The notes beneath the pieces are model-generated. The model did no database searches and was not told the origin of the DNA. It saw only the letters and a program-made list of their open reading frames with translations. Shown in pieces: positions 14,029-22,496 of a stretch of 22,605 nucleotides of DNA; positions within the stretch are counted from its first letter, which is position 1, and each line of letters begins with the position of its first letter. The stretch is from Acidobacteriota bacterium. GTDB taxonomy: Bacteria; Acidobacteriota; Blastocatellia; Pyrinomonadales; Pyrinomonadaceae. A program made the position numbers and the translations under genes. Location of the stretch: the NCBI GenBank assembly GCA_020853255.1, contig JADYZI010000206.1, positions 1 to 22,605 on the forward strand, in the 5' to 3' direction.

Positions 14029-14181
14029 ATGTGGTACGACATTGCATGGTTCGTCGGATTGGTTGGCATTTGGCTGCTTCTCCAGCTTGTCATACTGCCG
14101 CGTCTGGGCTACTCGACCTGAATGCGCGGAGCATGCAACGCCGGGTCTCGGCGAAATGGCGAACAAGATGAGGAAAAATGA
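14029..14181 (+). CDS. Candidate selenoprotein: 50-aa membrane protein with in-frame TGA (Sec31)
   Basis: ATG 14029 follows AGGTG (14019-14023), which overlaps the rhodanese stop, so coupling is likely. Codons 1-30 encode one transmembrane helix (about 5-24, rich in W, L, V) and then LPRLGYST. Codon 31 is TGA at 14119-14121. The same frame continues 19 codons (MRGACNAGSRRNGEQDEEK) to a TGA at 14179-14181, giving U31-x4-C36 plus a charged tail. A perfect 5-bp hairpin CGCCG-GGUCU-CGGCG lies at 14139-14153, 17 nt past the UGA; its loop GGUCU equals that recalled for the E. coli fdhF SECIS. The positive tail predicts a cytosolic redox end. TGA is an ordinary stop in nearby genes. The alternative is a 30-residue peptide ending at 14121. 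Sec decoding is inferred. Confidence 0.55.
14139..14153 (+). promoter_or_regulatory. Candidate bacterial SECIS hairpin
   Basis: Stem CGCCG/CGGCG with loop GGTCT, beginning 17 nt after the in-frame TGA at 14119-14121. The loop begins 22 nt after the TGA, within the spacing usual for bacterial SECIS elements, and has the required early G plus U. CAT/ATG (14132-14134 with 14156-14158) can extend the stem past an internal loop. Confidence 0.5.
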
Positions 14182-14216
14182 TCTCGATGCGGCGGATCGG
14201 CGAAGCTGATTCAATT

Positions 14217-14522
14217 GCAGAAGCCCGCGCGTAAGCAATGGCTTAATGCTCAAGCTGAAAGTTAAGCCCTTATTCACGAGGCTGTGTCAAAACTCGGATT
14301 CCGAGCGGCGAAGCCGCCCACAGAAAGTAGCTAGACGTGGAACGTCTGGAAACCGTGACGTCGAACTTCGCACTGGAGGTGCGCAACGGCCATCGTTTGG
14401 CCCCTTCGGGGCAAAAGACGGATTCTTCCGTTGTCCAGAAGCTTCGCATCTGGCTACTTCTAAAAGCCGCTTCGCGGCCAGAAGGAGGTTTTGACACAAC
14501 CTCGCGCGCGCTGGCTTCCGCA
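14217..14522. repeat. Composite palindromic repeat, copy A (306 bp)
   Basis: Bounded by GCAGAAGCCCGCGCGT on the left and an inverted GCGCGCGCTGGCTTCCGCA on the right. Inside are a CTTAATG…GTTAAGCCCTT module (14240-14272), a GGCGAAGCC hairpin, the hairpin AGACGTGGAACGTCT, GCACTGGAGGTGC, GGCCCCTTCGGGGC, and a closing GCCGCTTCGCGGC. It fills the 492-bp gap before the sortilin-like gene. A second copy with the module moved to the other end is at 17800-18120. No gene is inside. From 14523 to 14661 nothing is evident. Confidence 0.8.
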
Positions 14523-14673
14523 TACTACTGCCGAGCATCGCGTTTTGCCCAAAGATCATCGGTGCCAGACGGGGATCATCGCCTTGTTCGAAACGTGCCG
14601 TTTTTGTGCTACATTTGCATTCAATCAGTTTTTTCTGCAACCAATTTCAACTTCTCATCTCAGGAGGAATCAA

Positions 14674-17600
14674 ATGCATTTCCGCATTGGTCGAAACTCG
14701 CGTGTTCACATGGGACGCGGCCATTTTCTGTTTGCATTTTTTGTTGTCCCGATGCTTTTTTCGTTTGCTTATTCGCAGAGCGTCGATCGGTCGATGTATC
14801 AGAGCATGCGGTGGCGAATGATCGGGCCGTTTCGTGCCGGGCGAACGGTAGGTGCGGTTGGAATAGCGAGCCAGCCGAACGTGTTTTTTATCGGCGTAAA
14901 CAATGGCGGCGTTTGGAAAACGACGGACGCCGGCCGAACCTGGAAGCCGATATTTGACGACCAGCCGACAGGTTCGATCGGCGATATCGCCATCGCCCCG
15001 TCCGACCCGAACGTGATCTATGTCGGCAGCGGCGAAGGGCTGCAGCGGCCAGACCTCTCGACCGGCGATGGAATGTACCGTTCGAGGGACGGTGGAAAAA
15101 CGTGGGAACATTTGGGCCTCCGCGAAGGCCAGCAGATAGCGGGCATTTCGGTCGATCCCAAAGATCCTAACCGGCTTTTTGTTGCCGTTCTCGGACATCC
15201 CTACGGACCGAACACCGAACGCGGCGTTTATCGTTCGACGAATGGCGGAACGACTTTCGAACGCGTGCTCTACAAGGATGAAAACACCGGCGCGTTTCAG
15301 GTTGAGATCGATCAATCCGATCCGAATATCGTTTACGCTGACCTATGGGCCGGGCGGCAAGGGCCGTGGGAAAACGGAGCGTGGCAAGGCAAGGAAAGCG
15401 GCTTTTTTAAATCGACAGACGGCGGCACAACGTGGAAGAAAATAACCGAAGGTTTTCCGACTATCGAGCAAGGCCTTGGCCGGATCGGATTCGCGATCTC
15501 GCGTTCTGACCCGCGCATTCTTTACGCGACCGTTGATGCTCAAGCGAGATTTGCCGGAGTTTACCGCTCGGCAAACGCCGGCGAAAGCTGGACGCGAGTA
15601 AACGGCGACCCGAGGCTGTGGGGCCGCGGCAGCGATTTTGCGGAGCTAAAGGTGCATCCAAAAGACCCGAATACCGTAATCGTCGCAAACGTCGCATCGT
15701 TCAAATCAACGGACGGCGGAAAGACTTTTTCCGGCTTTCGCGGAGCTCCCGGCGGCGACGATTATCACCGCATCTGGATCAATCCGGACAATCCCGACAT
15801 TATTCTCTTCGGCGTCGATCAGGGCGCGACGATCACGGTGAACGGCGGCGAAACATGGTCGAGTTGGTACAACCAGCCGACGGCGCAGTTTTATCACGTC
15901 AGCACCGATAACCAATGGCCGTATTGGGTTTGCGGCGGCCAGCAGGAAAGCGGCTCGGCATGCGTTGCCTCACGCGGGCGAACAGGTGCGATCGCCGCGT
16001 GGGATTGGGAAACCGTGGGTGTTGAAGAATACGGATATGTCGCGCCCGATCCGCTCGATCCGAACATTGTTTACGGAGGAAAGGTCACGCGTTTTGACCG
16101 CCGGACGCGGCAGGTACAAAACATAGCTCCCGAAGCTGTCCGGACGGGGAAATACCGATTTCTGCGAACCGCGCCGGTCATTTTTTCACCCGTCGATAAG
16201 AAGTCCCTTTACTACGCCGGCAATGTCGTATTCAAGACGATCAACGGCGGTCAAAGCTGGCAGGTGATAAGCCCCGATCTGTCACGTGAGAAATGGGACG
16301 TACCCGACAATGTTGGGATATACAAAACGAAAGAAATGGAGACGATGCCGCGGCGCGGCGTCGTTTACACGCTGGCGCCGTCATATAAAGACATCAACAC
16401 GATCTGGGCCGGGACCGACGACGGCTTGATCCATGTAACCCGCGACGGCGGTAAGGCCTGGAAAAATGTAACGCCGCCGCAGCTCGGTTCGTGGGCAAAG
16501 GTCTCGTTGATCGATGCTGGCCGGTTCGATGCAAACACGGCCTATGCCGCGATAAACACATTTCGGCTTGACGATTTGCGGCCGCATATTTACCGAACAC
16601 ATGACGGCGGCAAGACATGGAAAGAGATCGTTAACGGCATCCCAGATGGCGGAATAGTAAATGCCGTTCGCGAAGATCCTGTCCGCAAAGGTCTGCTCTA
16701 TTGCGGCACCGAACAAGCTGTGTATTTTTCGATCGACGACGGCGATAACTGGCAGCCGCTGCGGCTGAATATGCCGGCAACATCGATCCGCGATCTTGTG
16801 ATAAAGGATGATGACGTGGTCGTTGGAACCCACGGGCGTTCATTTTGGATACTCGACGACGTAACGCCGCTGAGGCAGATGTCGGGCGAGATCACCGGTT
16901 CGGACGCCTACCTGTTTGCACCGCAGCGGGCGACGCGTGTAAAACGCAGCCTGCACACAGACACGCCGTTTCCGCCGGAAGAACCCGCGGGCGAAAATCC
17001 GCCGGATGGAGCGATCATCAACTACTATCTGAAGTCAACTGCACGCTCGCCGATAACACTTGAAATAACCGATGCGGCGGGTAAATTGGTCAGAAAATTT
17101 TCAAGCGACGACAAACCGCTTGCGGCCGACCCGACCCGGATAAATCCGCCCGAATATTGGATCAGGCCGTTTCAGCCTTTAAAGAACGAGGCCGGAATGC
17201 AGCGTTTCGTATGGGACCTTTTGTATCCAAATCCGCCGGCTGACAATTATGATCTTCCGATATCCGCCATTTATCGCGATACGCCGTGGTCACCGCAAGG
17301 GCCGGCGGTTTTGCCGGGCGTTTATACGCTAAAATTGACGGTGGACGGCAAGAGCTTTACTCAAAAATTGAATGTCCGTATGGACCCGCGGGTTAAGACG
17401 CTGCCGCTCGGATTAAGGCAGCAATACGATCTTTCGATCGAGGCGTATGACGGAATATCGAAGGCCCGTTCGATGGCGAACGAAACTAGGCGAACGATCG
17501 CGGACCTTGAAAAAAATTCGCCGAACAGTCCGTCGCTTCCCAAATTGCGCATCCTGCTAAACGGCCAGCCGCCGCGGCCCGGAACAGCAATTGCCGTCGC

Positions 17601-17787
17601 CGATCTGCCGCTTGCGCGACTCGCCGGTGCGTTCGGCCAATTGCTAGATCTCCTCCAGGATGCCGACGTCGCCCCAAGCACCCAAGCCGCCGCGGCGGCC
17701 CGCGATCTACAGAAGGCACTGGCAAGGGCAGAATCGGTGTGGATCATCGAGAAGGCAAAAATAACGACCGGCTTTAGGTCGAACTAG
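14674..17787 (+). CDS. Exported sortilin/VPS10-like Asp-box propeller protein
   Basis: A 1037-residue secreted protein. The signal peptide is at about 14-36 (FLFAFFVVPMLFSFAYSQ). A large beta-propeller follows with Asp-boxes: TTDAGRTWK, SRDGGKTWE, STNGGTTFE, STDGGTTWK, SANAGESWT, STDGGKTFS, TVNGGETWS, TRDGGKAWK and THDGGKTWK. After WILDDVTPL (about residue 727) comes a C-terminal region with a beta-sandwich-like part (PITLEITDAAGKLVRKF) and a helical tail. Such proteins are abundant in Acidobacteriota and Bacteroidota, often labelled 'glycosyl hydrolase' or VPS10; no catalytic evidence is seen. I chose ATG 14674 because AGGAGGAAT precedes it; the frame start at 14491 lies in a repeat. Confidence 0.9.
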   Translation: MHFRIGRNSRVHMGRGHFLFAFFVVPMLFSFAYSQSVDRSMYQSMRWRMIGPFRAGRTVGAVGIASQPNVFFIGVNNGGVWKTTDAGRTWKPIFDDQPTGSIGDIAIAPSDPNVIYVGSGEGLQRPDLSTGDGMYRSRDGGKTWEHLGLREGQQIAGISVDPKDPNRLFVAVLGHPYGPNTERGVYRSTNGGTTFERVLYKDENTGAFQVEIDQSDPNIVYADLWAGRQGPWENGAWQGKESGFFKSTDGGTTWKKITEGFPTIEQGLGRIGFAISRSDPRILYATVDAQARFAGVYRSANAGESWTRVNGDPRLWGRGSDFAELKVHPKDPNTVIVANVASFKSTDGGKTFSGFRGAPGGDDYHRIWINPDNPDIILFGVDQGATITVNGGETWSSWYNQPTAQFYHVSTDNQWPYWVCGGQQESGSACVASRGRTGAIAAWDWETVGVEEYGYVAPDPLDPNIVYGGKVTRFDRRTRQVQNIAPEAVRTGKYRFLRTAPVIFSPVDKKSLYYAGNVVFKTINGGQSWQVISPDLSREKWDVPDNVGIYKTKEMETMPRRGVVYTLAPSYKDINTIWAGTDDGLIHVTRDGGKAWKNVTPPQLGSWAKVSLIDAGRFDANTAYAAINTFRLDDLRPHIYRTHDGGKTWKEIVNGIPDGGIVNAVREDPVRKGLLYCGTEQAVYFSIDDGDNWQPLRLNMPATSIRDLVIKDDDVVVGTHGRSFWILDDVTPLRQMSGEITGSDAYLFAPQRATRVKRSLHTDTPFPPEEPAGENPPDGAIINYYLKSTARSPITLEITDAAGKLVRKFSSDDKPLAADPTRINPPEYWIRPFQPLKNEAGMQRFVWDLLYPNPPADNYDLPISAIYRDTPWSPQGPAVLPGVYTLKLTVDGKSFTQKLNVRMDPRVKTLPLGLRQQYDLSIEAYDGISKARSMANETRRTIADLEKNSPNSPSLPKLRILLNGQPPRPGTAIAVADLPLARLAGAFGQLLDLLQDADVAPSTQAAAAARDLQKALARAESVWIIEKAKITTGFRSN

Positions 17788-17799
17788 CGAGATAAGGCT

Positions 17800-18120
17800 G
17801 CAGAAGCCCGAGCGTTAGAGGATGTTCGGAAATTCGGATTTACGCGGCGGCGCCGCAAAAAGATAGTAGCCAGATGTGAAACTTCTGGAAATGCGGCGAG
17901 AACACCACCGCACTGAAGGTGCGGGAGAATGCACGTAAACATTGACGCGTTTCGCCCCTTCAGGGCGAACAACCTTAGAACGATCAGTCCAGACGTTCCA
18001 CGTCTGGCTACTATCTTTAGGCCGCTTTGCGGCTTAAGCAGAATTGCCAAACAGCCTGGTTAGCAAGGTCTTAATACTCACGCTGAATGTTAAGCCCTTG
18101 CTGACGCGTGGGCTTCCGCA
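17800..18120. repeat. Composite palindromic repeat, copy B (321 bp)
   Basis: It has the same parts as 14217-14522: left edge GCAGAAGCCCGAGCGT, hairpins GGCGGCGCCGC, GCACTGAAGGTGC, TTCGCCCCTTCAGGGCGAA, CCAGACGTTCCACGTCTGG and GCCGCTTTGCGGC. The CTTAATACTCACGCTGAATG / GTTAAGCCCTT module is at the right end, with right edge ACGCGTGGGCTTCCGCA. It fills the 386-bp gap before fumC. The fumC promoter must lie within its right part or in 18121-18173, where no clear consensus is seen. Confidence 0.8.
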
Positions 18121-18173
18121 TTGCGCTTGCGTGCGATAACATTTAGACATCATTTGGTTTAGGAATTTTACTA

Positions 18174-19562
18174 ATGTCAACAAACACACGTATTGAAACA
18201 GATTCGATGGGCGAGATCGATGTGCCGTCGGACGTTTATTGGGGAGCGCAGACGCAGCGGTCGTTGAAACATTTCAACATCGGATTTGATGTGATGCCGC
18301 GCGAGGTGATCCGCGCGTTGGGCATTTTGAAGAAGGCGGCGGCGATCGTAAATAATGATTTGGGGAAACTGGACGACGACAAACTGAAGTTTATCGTACA
18401 GGCTGCGGACGAGGTCATTGAGGGAAAATTGGATGCACATTTTCCGCTTCGTGTTTGGCAGACCGGGTCGGGGACGCAGACGAACATGAACGCGAACGAA
18501 GTCATCTCGAACCGCGCGATCGAGATCGCGGGCGGCGAGATGGGCTCGAAAAAGCCGATACACCCGAACGATGATGTGAACAAGTCGCAGTCGTCGAACG
18601 ATACTTTCCCGACGGTGATGTATATTGCCGCGGCCGAGCGGATGACGGCGTTGATCCCTGAGGTTCAGAAGATCAGCGATGCGATAAAGGCAAAAGCGAA
18701 TGAGTTTGAAGGCGTTGTAAAGATCGGGCGAACGCATCTGCAAGACGCGACGCCGGTGACAGTGTCGCAGGAATTCAACGGATGGGCAAACCTGATCGAC
18801 CGCGATATCGAAAGATTGCACCTTGTGATGCCGGGCCTGCTCGATCTTGCAATCGGCGGAACGGCGGTCGGGACCGGATTGAACGCGCACCCGGAATTTG
18901 CGGAGCGCGCCGCCGCGAAGATCGCGGAATTGACAGGCCTGCCGTTCAGATCGCACCCCGATAAATTCGCCGCTTTGTCGGCGCATGATGAAGTTGTGTT
19001 TGCGTCAGGTGCGTTGAAAACTCTCGCGGCATCGCTGATGAAAATCGCCAACGACATCCGCTGGCTTGCGTCAGGCCCGCGGTGCGGGATCGGCGAAATT
19101 TCGCTTCCGGAAAATGAGCCGGGAAGTTCGATAATGCCCGGTAAGGTGAACCCTACCCAGAGCGAGGCGATGACGATGGTCGCCGTTCAGGTGTTCGGCA
19201 ACGATGCCGCGATCGGCTTTGCAGGTTCGCAAGGTAACTTTGAGCTTAACGTTTTCAAGCCGGTGATGATCCACAATTTCCTGCATTCGGTCCGGCTCAT
19301 CCACGACGCGTCGCATGGTTTTGTCGATTACTGCATCGCCGGCATCGAACTCAACCGCGAACGGATCGATCAATACCTGAACGATTCGCTAATGCTCGTC
19401 ACCGCCCTAAACCAGCACATCGGCTACGACAATGCCGCCAAGATCGCCAAATACGCGCACAAAAAGGGAATGTCGCTTAAAGAAGCGGCGGTTGAACTGA
19501 ATTTGTTGACGCCTGAAAAGTTTGACGAACTCGTAGTGCCTGAGCGAATGACGCGGCCCTAA
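18174..19562 (+). CDS. fumC: Class II fumarate hydratase
   Basis: A 462-residue iron-independent fumarase interconverting fumarate and malate in the TCA cycle, with the usual length. Landmarks are [29 protein letters not shown] (about 96-115), [24 protein letters not shown] (catalytic His region), and the superfamily signature [16 protein letters not shown] (about 315-330). A fumarase rather than aspartase assignment follows the family pattern and length. ATG 18174 follows AGGA by nine bases. It is cytoplasmic. It is not in an operon with the following gene, which is RAYT-2 after a REP cluster. Confidence 0.97.
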   Translation: MSTNTRIETDSMGEIDVPSDVYWGAQTQRSLKHFNIGFDVMPREVIRALGILKKAAAIVNNDLGKLDDDKLKFIVQAADEVIEGKLDAHFPLRVWQTGSGTQTNMNANEVISNRAIEIAGGEMGSKKPIHPNDDVNKSQSSNDTFPTVMYIAAAERMTALIPEVQKISDAIKAKANEFEGVVKIGRTHLQDATPVTVSQEFNGWANLIDRDIERLHLVMPGLLDLAIGGTAVGTGLNAHPEFAERAAAKIAELTGLPFRSHPDKFAALSAHDEVVFASGALKTLAASLMKIANDIRWLASGPRCGIGEISLPENEPGSSIMPGKVNPTQSEAMTMVAVQVFGNDAAIGFAGSQGNFELNVFKPVMIHNFLHSVRLIHDASHGFVDYCIAGIELNRERIDQYLNDSLMLVTALNQHIGYDNAAKIAKYAHKKGMSLKEAAVELNLLTPEKFDELVVPERMTRP

Positions 19563-19569
19563 GACCCGG

Positions 19570-19770
19570 AGCGGAACGGAACGGAACGCGAACTTTAGTT
19601 CGCAAATATTTCATCTATGAATAAAGCAGTTGCGAAGTAACCAAGGTTCGCGTTCCTGAAAAGAATGAAGCAGTTGCGAACTAACCAAGGTTCGCGTTCC
19701 TGAAAAGAATAATTTAGTTGCGAACTAAAGTTAGTTGCGAACTAAAGTTCGCGTTCCTGTTCGCGTTCCT
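19570..19770. repeat. REP cluster upstream of RAYT-2 with 44-bp tandem units
   Basis: The palindrome GCGAACT-(TT/AA)-AGTTCGC recurs. Tandem units of period 44 bp (TTGCGAA at 19630, 19674 and 19718) carry AGTTGCGAA(G/C)TAAC and CAAGGTTCGCGTTCCTGAA. The last unit is shortened and followed by two GTTCGCGTTCCTG words. The family differs from that of RAYT-1. Confidence 0.85.
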
Positions 19771-19776
19771 GAAGAA

Positions 19777-20376
19777 ATGGAAAAAATTAGGGGCTGGCAT
19801 TCTCGGGGATATCTTCCGCACTACGACAGCGACAGGCGAACTCAGTTCGTTACTTTCAGGCTGCATGATTCTCTTCCGAGAAATGTACTCTTTCGACTGA
19901 AGGAAGAGAGTCGCGTGAATATGCTTCGCGGCAAAGATGATCTTGAGCTGCAGCGGCTTACAGAAAAGTATTTAGATAAAGGTGCGGGCGAGTGTTATCT
20001 GAAGCAGCGGCTGGTCGCCGAAATAGTAGAGAGGAAGATCCTCGGCCGGCATCTTTCAAAGCTGATCCTCATAGCCTGGGTGATAATGCCCAACCATGTT
20101 CACCTTTTATTCTCGCCGATGACCGGACATTCTTTGACAACCATAATGCAATCGATAAAAGGAGCGACGGCGATGGAAGCGAATCAAGTGCTCGGCCGCA
20201 CGGGAAGTTTCTGGATGAGGGATTATTTCGATAGGTATATTCGCGATCGGGAGCATTGTAGTAAGGCCGTTAGGTATATTGAAAATAATCCGGTCAAGGC
20301 GGGGCTTTGTGAAAAGGCGGAAGATTGGAGATTTGGGAGCGCATGGTGGAAAGCTCGGGAAAAAGAGGCGAACTAA
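19777..20376 (+). CDS. REP-associated tyrosine transposase (RAYT-2), Y1_Tnp
   Basis: A 199-residue HUH nuclease. The HUH motif is MPNHVHLL (His107 and His109); a helix GSFWMRDYFDRYIRD precedes the probable catalytic Tyr167 in AVRYIENNPVKAGL. All hallmarks are intact. I chose ATG 19777; the frame upstream to 19735 (RTKVRVPVRVPE) is translated REP. The stop TAA (20374-20376) and the C-terminal EAN come from the downstream REP GAGGCGAACTAA. It is flanked on both sides by the GCGAACTAAAGTTCGC family, its likely substrate. It is a different subtype from RAYT-1. Confidence 0.9.
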   Translation: MEKIRGWHSRGYLPHYDSDRRTQFVTFRLHDSLPRNVLFRLKEESRVNMLRGKDDLELQRLTEKYLDKGAGECYLKQRLVAEIVERKILGRHLSKLILIAWVIMPNHVHLLFSPMTGHSLTTIMQSIKGATAMEANQVLGRTGSFWMRDYFDRYIRDREHCSKAVRYIENNPVKAGLCEKAEDWRFGSAWWKAREKEAN

Positions 20377-20450
20377 GGTTCGCGTTCCATTCATAGAGGC
20401 AGAGGCGAACTTGAGGCGAACTAAAGTTCGCGTTCCGTCGCGTTCCGTTT
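20363..20450. repeat. REP copies downstream of RAYT-2
   Basis: Units GAGGCGAACTAAGGTTCGCG and GAGGCGAACTAAAGTTCGCG, each followed by TTCC(A/G), plus a partial GAGGCGAACTT. The hairpin GCGAACT-AA-AGTTCGC can form. The first unit overlaps the end of the RAYT-2 gene. Confidence 0.85.
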
Positions 20451-20453
20451 CGG

Positions 20454-21170
20454 TCACATTACGATATCAATTTCATCAAATCCCGGCCGGATAAAATCCT
20501 GCGCTTGGGGGAATTTTTCTTCCGCTCCATTTTTGATGCGGTCGAGCAGGCGGATGAGCGGGCGTATTCGGTTGGCGTTAGATTCATCCAGCAAGTAGGT
20601 CCAGTCGAGGATAGAGCGTTCTATGGCGATCAAGGCGATCTTGATCTGCCCATTCGCGTCGCTTTGCGGATCGCGAAGCTGCTCAGGGTCTTCGAATCCG
20701 TCAACATCGAGCAGGGCGTGGACGCCTCCGCGGATCTTCACCGGGATGAAGAACAGATACCTATACAGCGCCGAAACCGCTTCTTCGATCTCGCCGGATG
20801 ATGGCCCTAGCCACTCGGCCCTCGATGCAAGTGCGGGATAGCCGTCTTTTGCGTATTGATGCGCAAGTACGGCGAACTCTTCTGCTTCGATAAACTTTTC
20901 CTGGCGTGCCTGGATGCCGTTGAATTCCTCATCGCTGATCGGCGTCGGGTCTATACCGAGCTCTTCAGCCTTGTCGATGATCATTGCCTTCGCGTCGGCT
21001 AAGATGTTCGACAGCTTGCGGACCAACGTTTCGCTGTCAAATTCCTGCTCGTCGTCGAACATTTCGGCTTCCATCGCGAACGCACTGCAACGCTGGGTAA
21101 ACGCGCACCTCTCGCACCAGCGGTCGCAGTAGTTGTAGATGGAAGGAATGAATTGATCTTTGTTATCCAC
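20454..21170 (-). CDS. Hypothetical protein with N-terminal Cys cluster, in PAAR operon
   Basis: A 238-residue soluble protein. The N-terminus IYNYCDRWCERCAFTQRC has Cys15-x3-Cys19-x2-Cys22-x5-Cys28, a likely zinc or iron-sulfur site. The rest is helical (EEFAVLAHQYAKDGYPAL, EEAVSALYRYLFFIPVKI, IALIAIERSILDWTYLLDES). The start is GTG 21170, 24 bp after the PAAR gene stop, so it is co-transcribed with it. I do not recognise a named family; its position suggests an accessory, adaptor or immunity role for the PAAR cargo. That is inference. Confidence 0.75.
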   Translation of the reverse strand: MDNKDQFIPSIYNYCDRWCERCAFTQRCSAFAMEAEMFDDEQEFDSETLVRKLSNILADAKAMIIDKAEELGIDPTPISDEEFNGIQARQEKFIEAEEFAVLAHQYAKDGYPALASRAEWLGPSSGEIEEAVSALYRYLFFIPVKIRGGVHALLDVDGFEDPEQLRDPQSDANGQIKIALIAIERSILDWTYLLDESNANRIRPLIRLLDRIKNGAEEKFPQAQDFIRPGFDEIDIVM

Positions 21171-21194
21171 CTGGATCAGGCGTTCCCGCCGGCG

Positions 21195-21689
21195 TTAGCC
21201 TCCAATAATAACGGTCGGGCATCCCATCGTTATCTTGTTTGGCGGGCCGACAGCTTCAAGTATCTCGTCGCCCTGCCGCGCGGCCGGATTGTTGACTATG
21301 ATCACGGTCTTCGATGGTGTGATCACAATGCCGGGGCCATGCGGCGGTATCGGCAAGGGAGTTAAACACCCGTGGATGTCTGAGGTGCCAGCGGCGCCCG
21401 TGATCGCGGCTCCCATTGCCGCGGCGGCCGCAGCTTTGGTGGCCTCTTCCGCAGCCTTGGCCGCGGGAGCACCCGGTGTTCCGGCGGCAGCAGCCGTCGC
21501 GGCCTCGGCGGTCTTGATCCCAGCGTCTGACGCGGCCTTTGCGGATTTCATCGAAGCGGCAACGGCCGCACCGACTCCCCGCCAAGCCGGCATGCCGCCA
21601 ATGAACACCGTGATCGCGGTCGGCCCACCGGTGAGCACCGGCGGCAGGGGATGTGCAACAGGGTCTGTAATTCTAGCTGCTGGGGGCAT
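21195..21689 (-). CDS. PAAR-domain spike-tip protein with Ala-rich insert
   Basis: A 164-residue protein. The PAAR fold is split: an N-terminal strand set PPAARITDPVAHPLPPVLTG (1-35), an Ala-rich helical insert of about 65 residues (repeating AKAA, AAAA, TPGAPAAKAAEE), then IHGCLTPLPIPPHGPGIVIT, VNNPAARQGDEILEAVGPPN and MGCPTVIIGG. His/Cys residues likely bind the structural Zn. PAAR proteins sharpen the VgrG tip of type VI secretion or related contractile injection systems and carry effectors. ATG 21689 follows AGGAGG. No VgrG is in the window; the system may continue beyond 22605. Confidence 0.9.
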   Translation of the reverse strand: MPPAARITDPVAHPLPPVLTGGPTAITVFIGGMPAWRGVGAAVAASMKSAKAASDAGIKTAEAATAAAAGTPGAPAAKAAEEATKAAAAAAMGAAITGAAGTSDIHGCLTPLPIPPHGPGIVITPSKTVIIVNNPAARQGDEILEAVGPPNKITMGCPTVIIGG

Positions 21690-21717
21690 AAAATTCCTCC
21701 TCTTCCAAGTAGGCGGC

Positions 21718-22488
21718 TTATCTAAGCGGCGTCTGTCGTTCAAAGTCGTCCTTGTACGTGATCACATCGACAGGAACCGAAAACTTTTCCTGAAGAACCT
21801 CTTGATACGGCGGGGCCCATGAACCCCGGATCGCAACCACCTTCTCGCCGCCGACGGTCCGTTCGGTAATATTCATTCCGGGTTTTACCGATGTCCAGGC
21901 TACCATCAAAACGACGTCAGAACCGACCGACTTTTCCTGCTGATCTTCCTTCGGCGGTGGATAGTATGGGCTTGTTTCGGTGACCGGATGCGGCAGCTTG
22001 ACCTTTCCGTTCAGTTTTCCGCCTGCCGGCAATATTCGAGCGAAAGGTATTTCCTTACGCGCGATGTCGAAGGCCTTAGGAAGCGGAAGTTCCGCACGGA
22101 TCACGTTCAGTGTCTTTGGGGCGACAAAAAAAACATACGCGCCGTCATGATCGATCTTTTGGTCGTTGCCCTCATACTTGATCATTAGGTCCCAAAGATA
22201 TTGAATCTGATCAGTGTGATTTTCGACGGTGTATTCTATCAACAGGCCCGCGTTTGTATTCTTTGCCGTCGCTGTCATTGTGACAGGCTTCAATGTGTAC
22301 TCGCTCATATTTTCGTCCTTCCGATCGTTTGTCATCGAAACAGATGCCGACTCGCGTTCGACCGAATTGCTCGAATCCGTAACGGCTGGGGTCTCCGCAG
22401 CTGAGTTACCGGCAGGGGAGTTAGCCACCACACCGCATGCTACGAGCAATGCGGCCCCGATAGTCAGCAATAACTGCAACAACCTCAC
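21718..22488 (-). CDS. Lipoprotein of unknown function in PAAR operon
   Basis: A 256-residue lipoprotein: signal peptide then lipobox ALLVACG (Cys18). A low-complexity Ser/Ala/Glu linker (about 20-60) precedes a beta-rich domain (YTLKPVTMTATAKNTNAGLL, IEYTVENHTDQIQYLWDLMI and others). The start is GTG 22488 with AGGAGG upstream. It lies 28 bp before the PAAR gene and eight bases after the partial gene, so all are one operon. The role may be at the envelope next to the injection machine, or immunity; nothing in the sequence decides. Confidence 0.75.
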   Translation of the reverse strand: MRLLQLLLTIGAALLVACGVVANSPAGNSAAETPAVTDSSNSVERESASVSMTNDRKDENMSEYTLKPVTMTATAKNTNAGLLIEYTVENHTDQIQYLWDLMIKYEGNDQKIDHDGAYVFFVAPKTLNVIRAELPLPKAFDIARKEIPFARILPAGGKLNGKVKLPHPVTETSPYYPPPKEDQQEKSVGSDVVLMVAWTSVKPGMNITERTVGGEKVVAIRGSWAPPYQEVLQEKFSVPVDVITYKDDFERQTPLR

Positions 22489-22496
22489 ACAACCTC

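Noticed and set aside
14491..14673. Upstream start of the sortilin-like protein
   Set aside because: The extension lies partly in a repeat and would bury the signal peptide; AGGAGGAAT precedes ATG 14674.
18177..18986. 269-codon minus-strand frame opposite fumC
   Set aside because: Arg-rich, low-quality composition and complete overlap with a certain fumC gene.
19621..19770. 44-bp periodic repeats as a CRISPR array
   Set aside because: There are no unique spacers; the whole unit is repeated, it is palindromic, and a RAYT gene follows, so it is a REP cluster.
21235..21822. Long plus-strand open frame opposite the PAAR gene
   Set aside because: An Ala-rich mirror of a GC-rich minus-strand gene with PAAR motifs; no ribosome site or recognisable domain.
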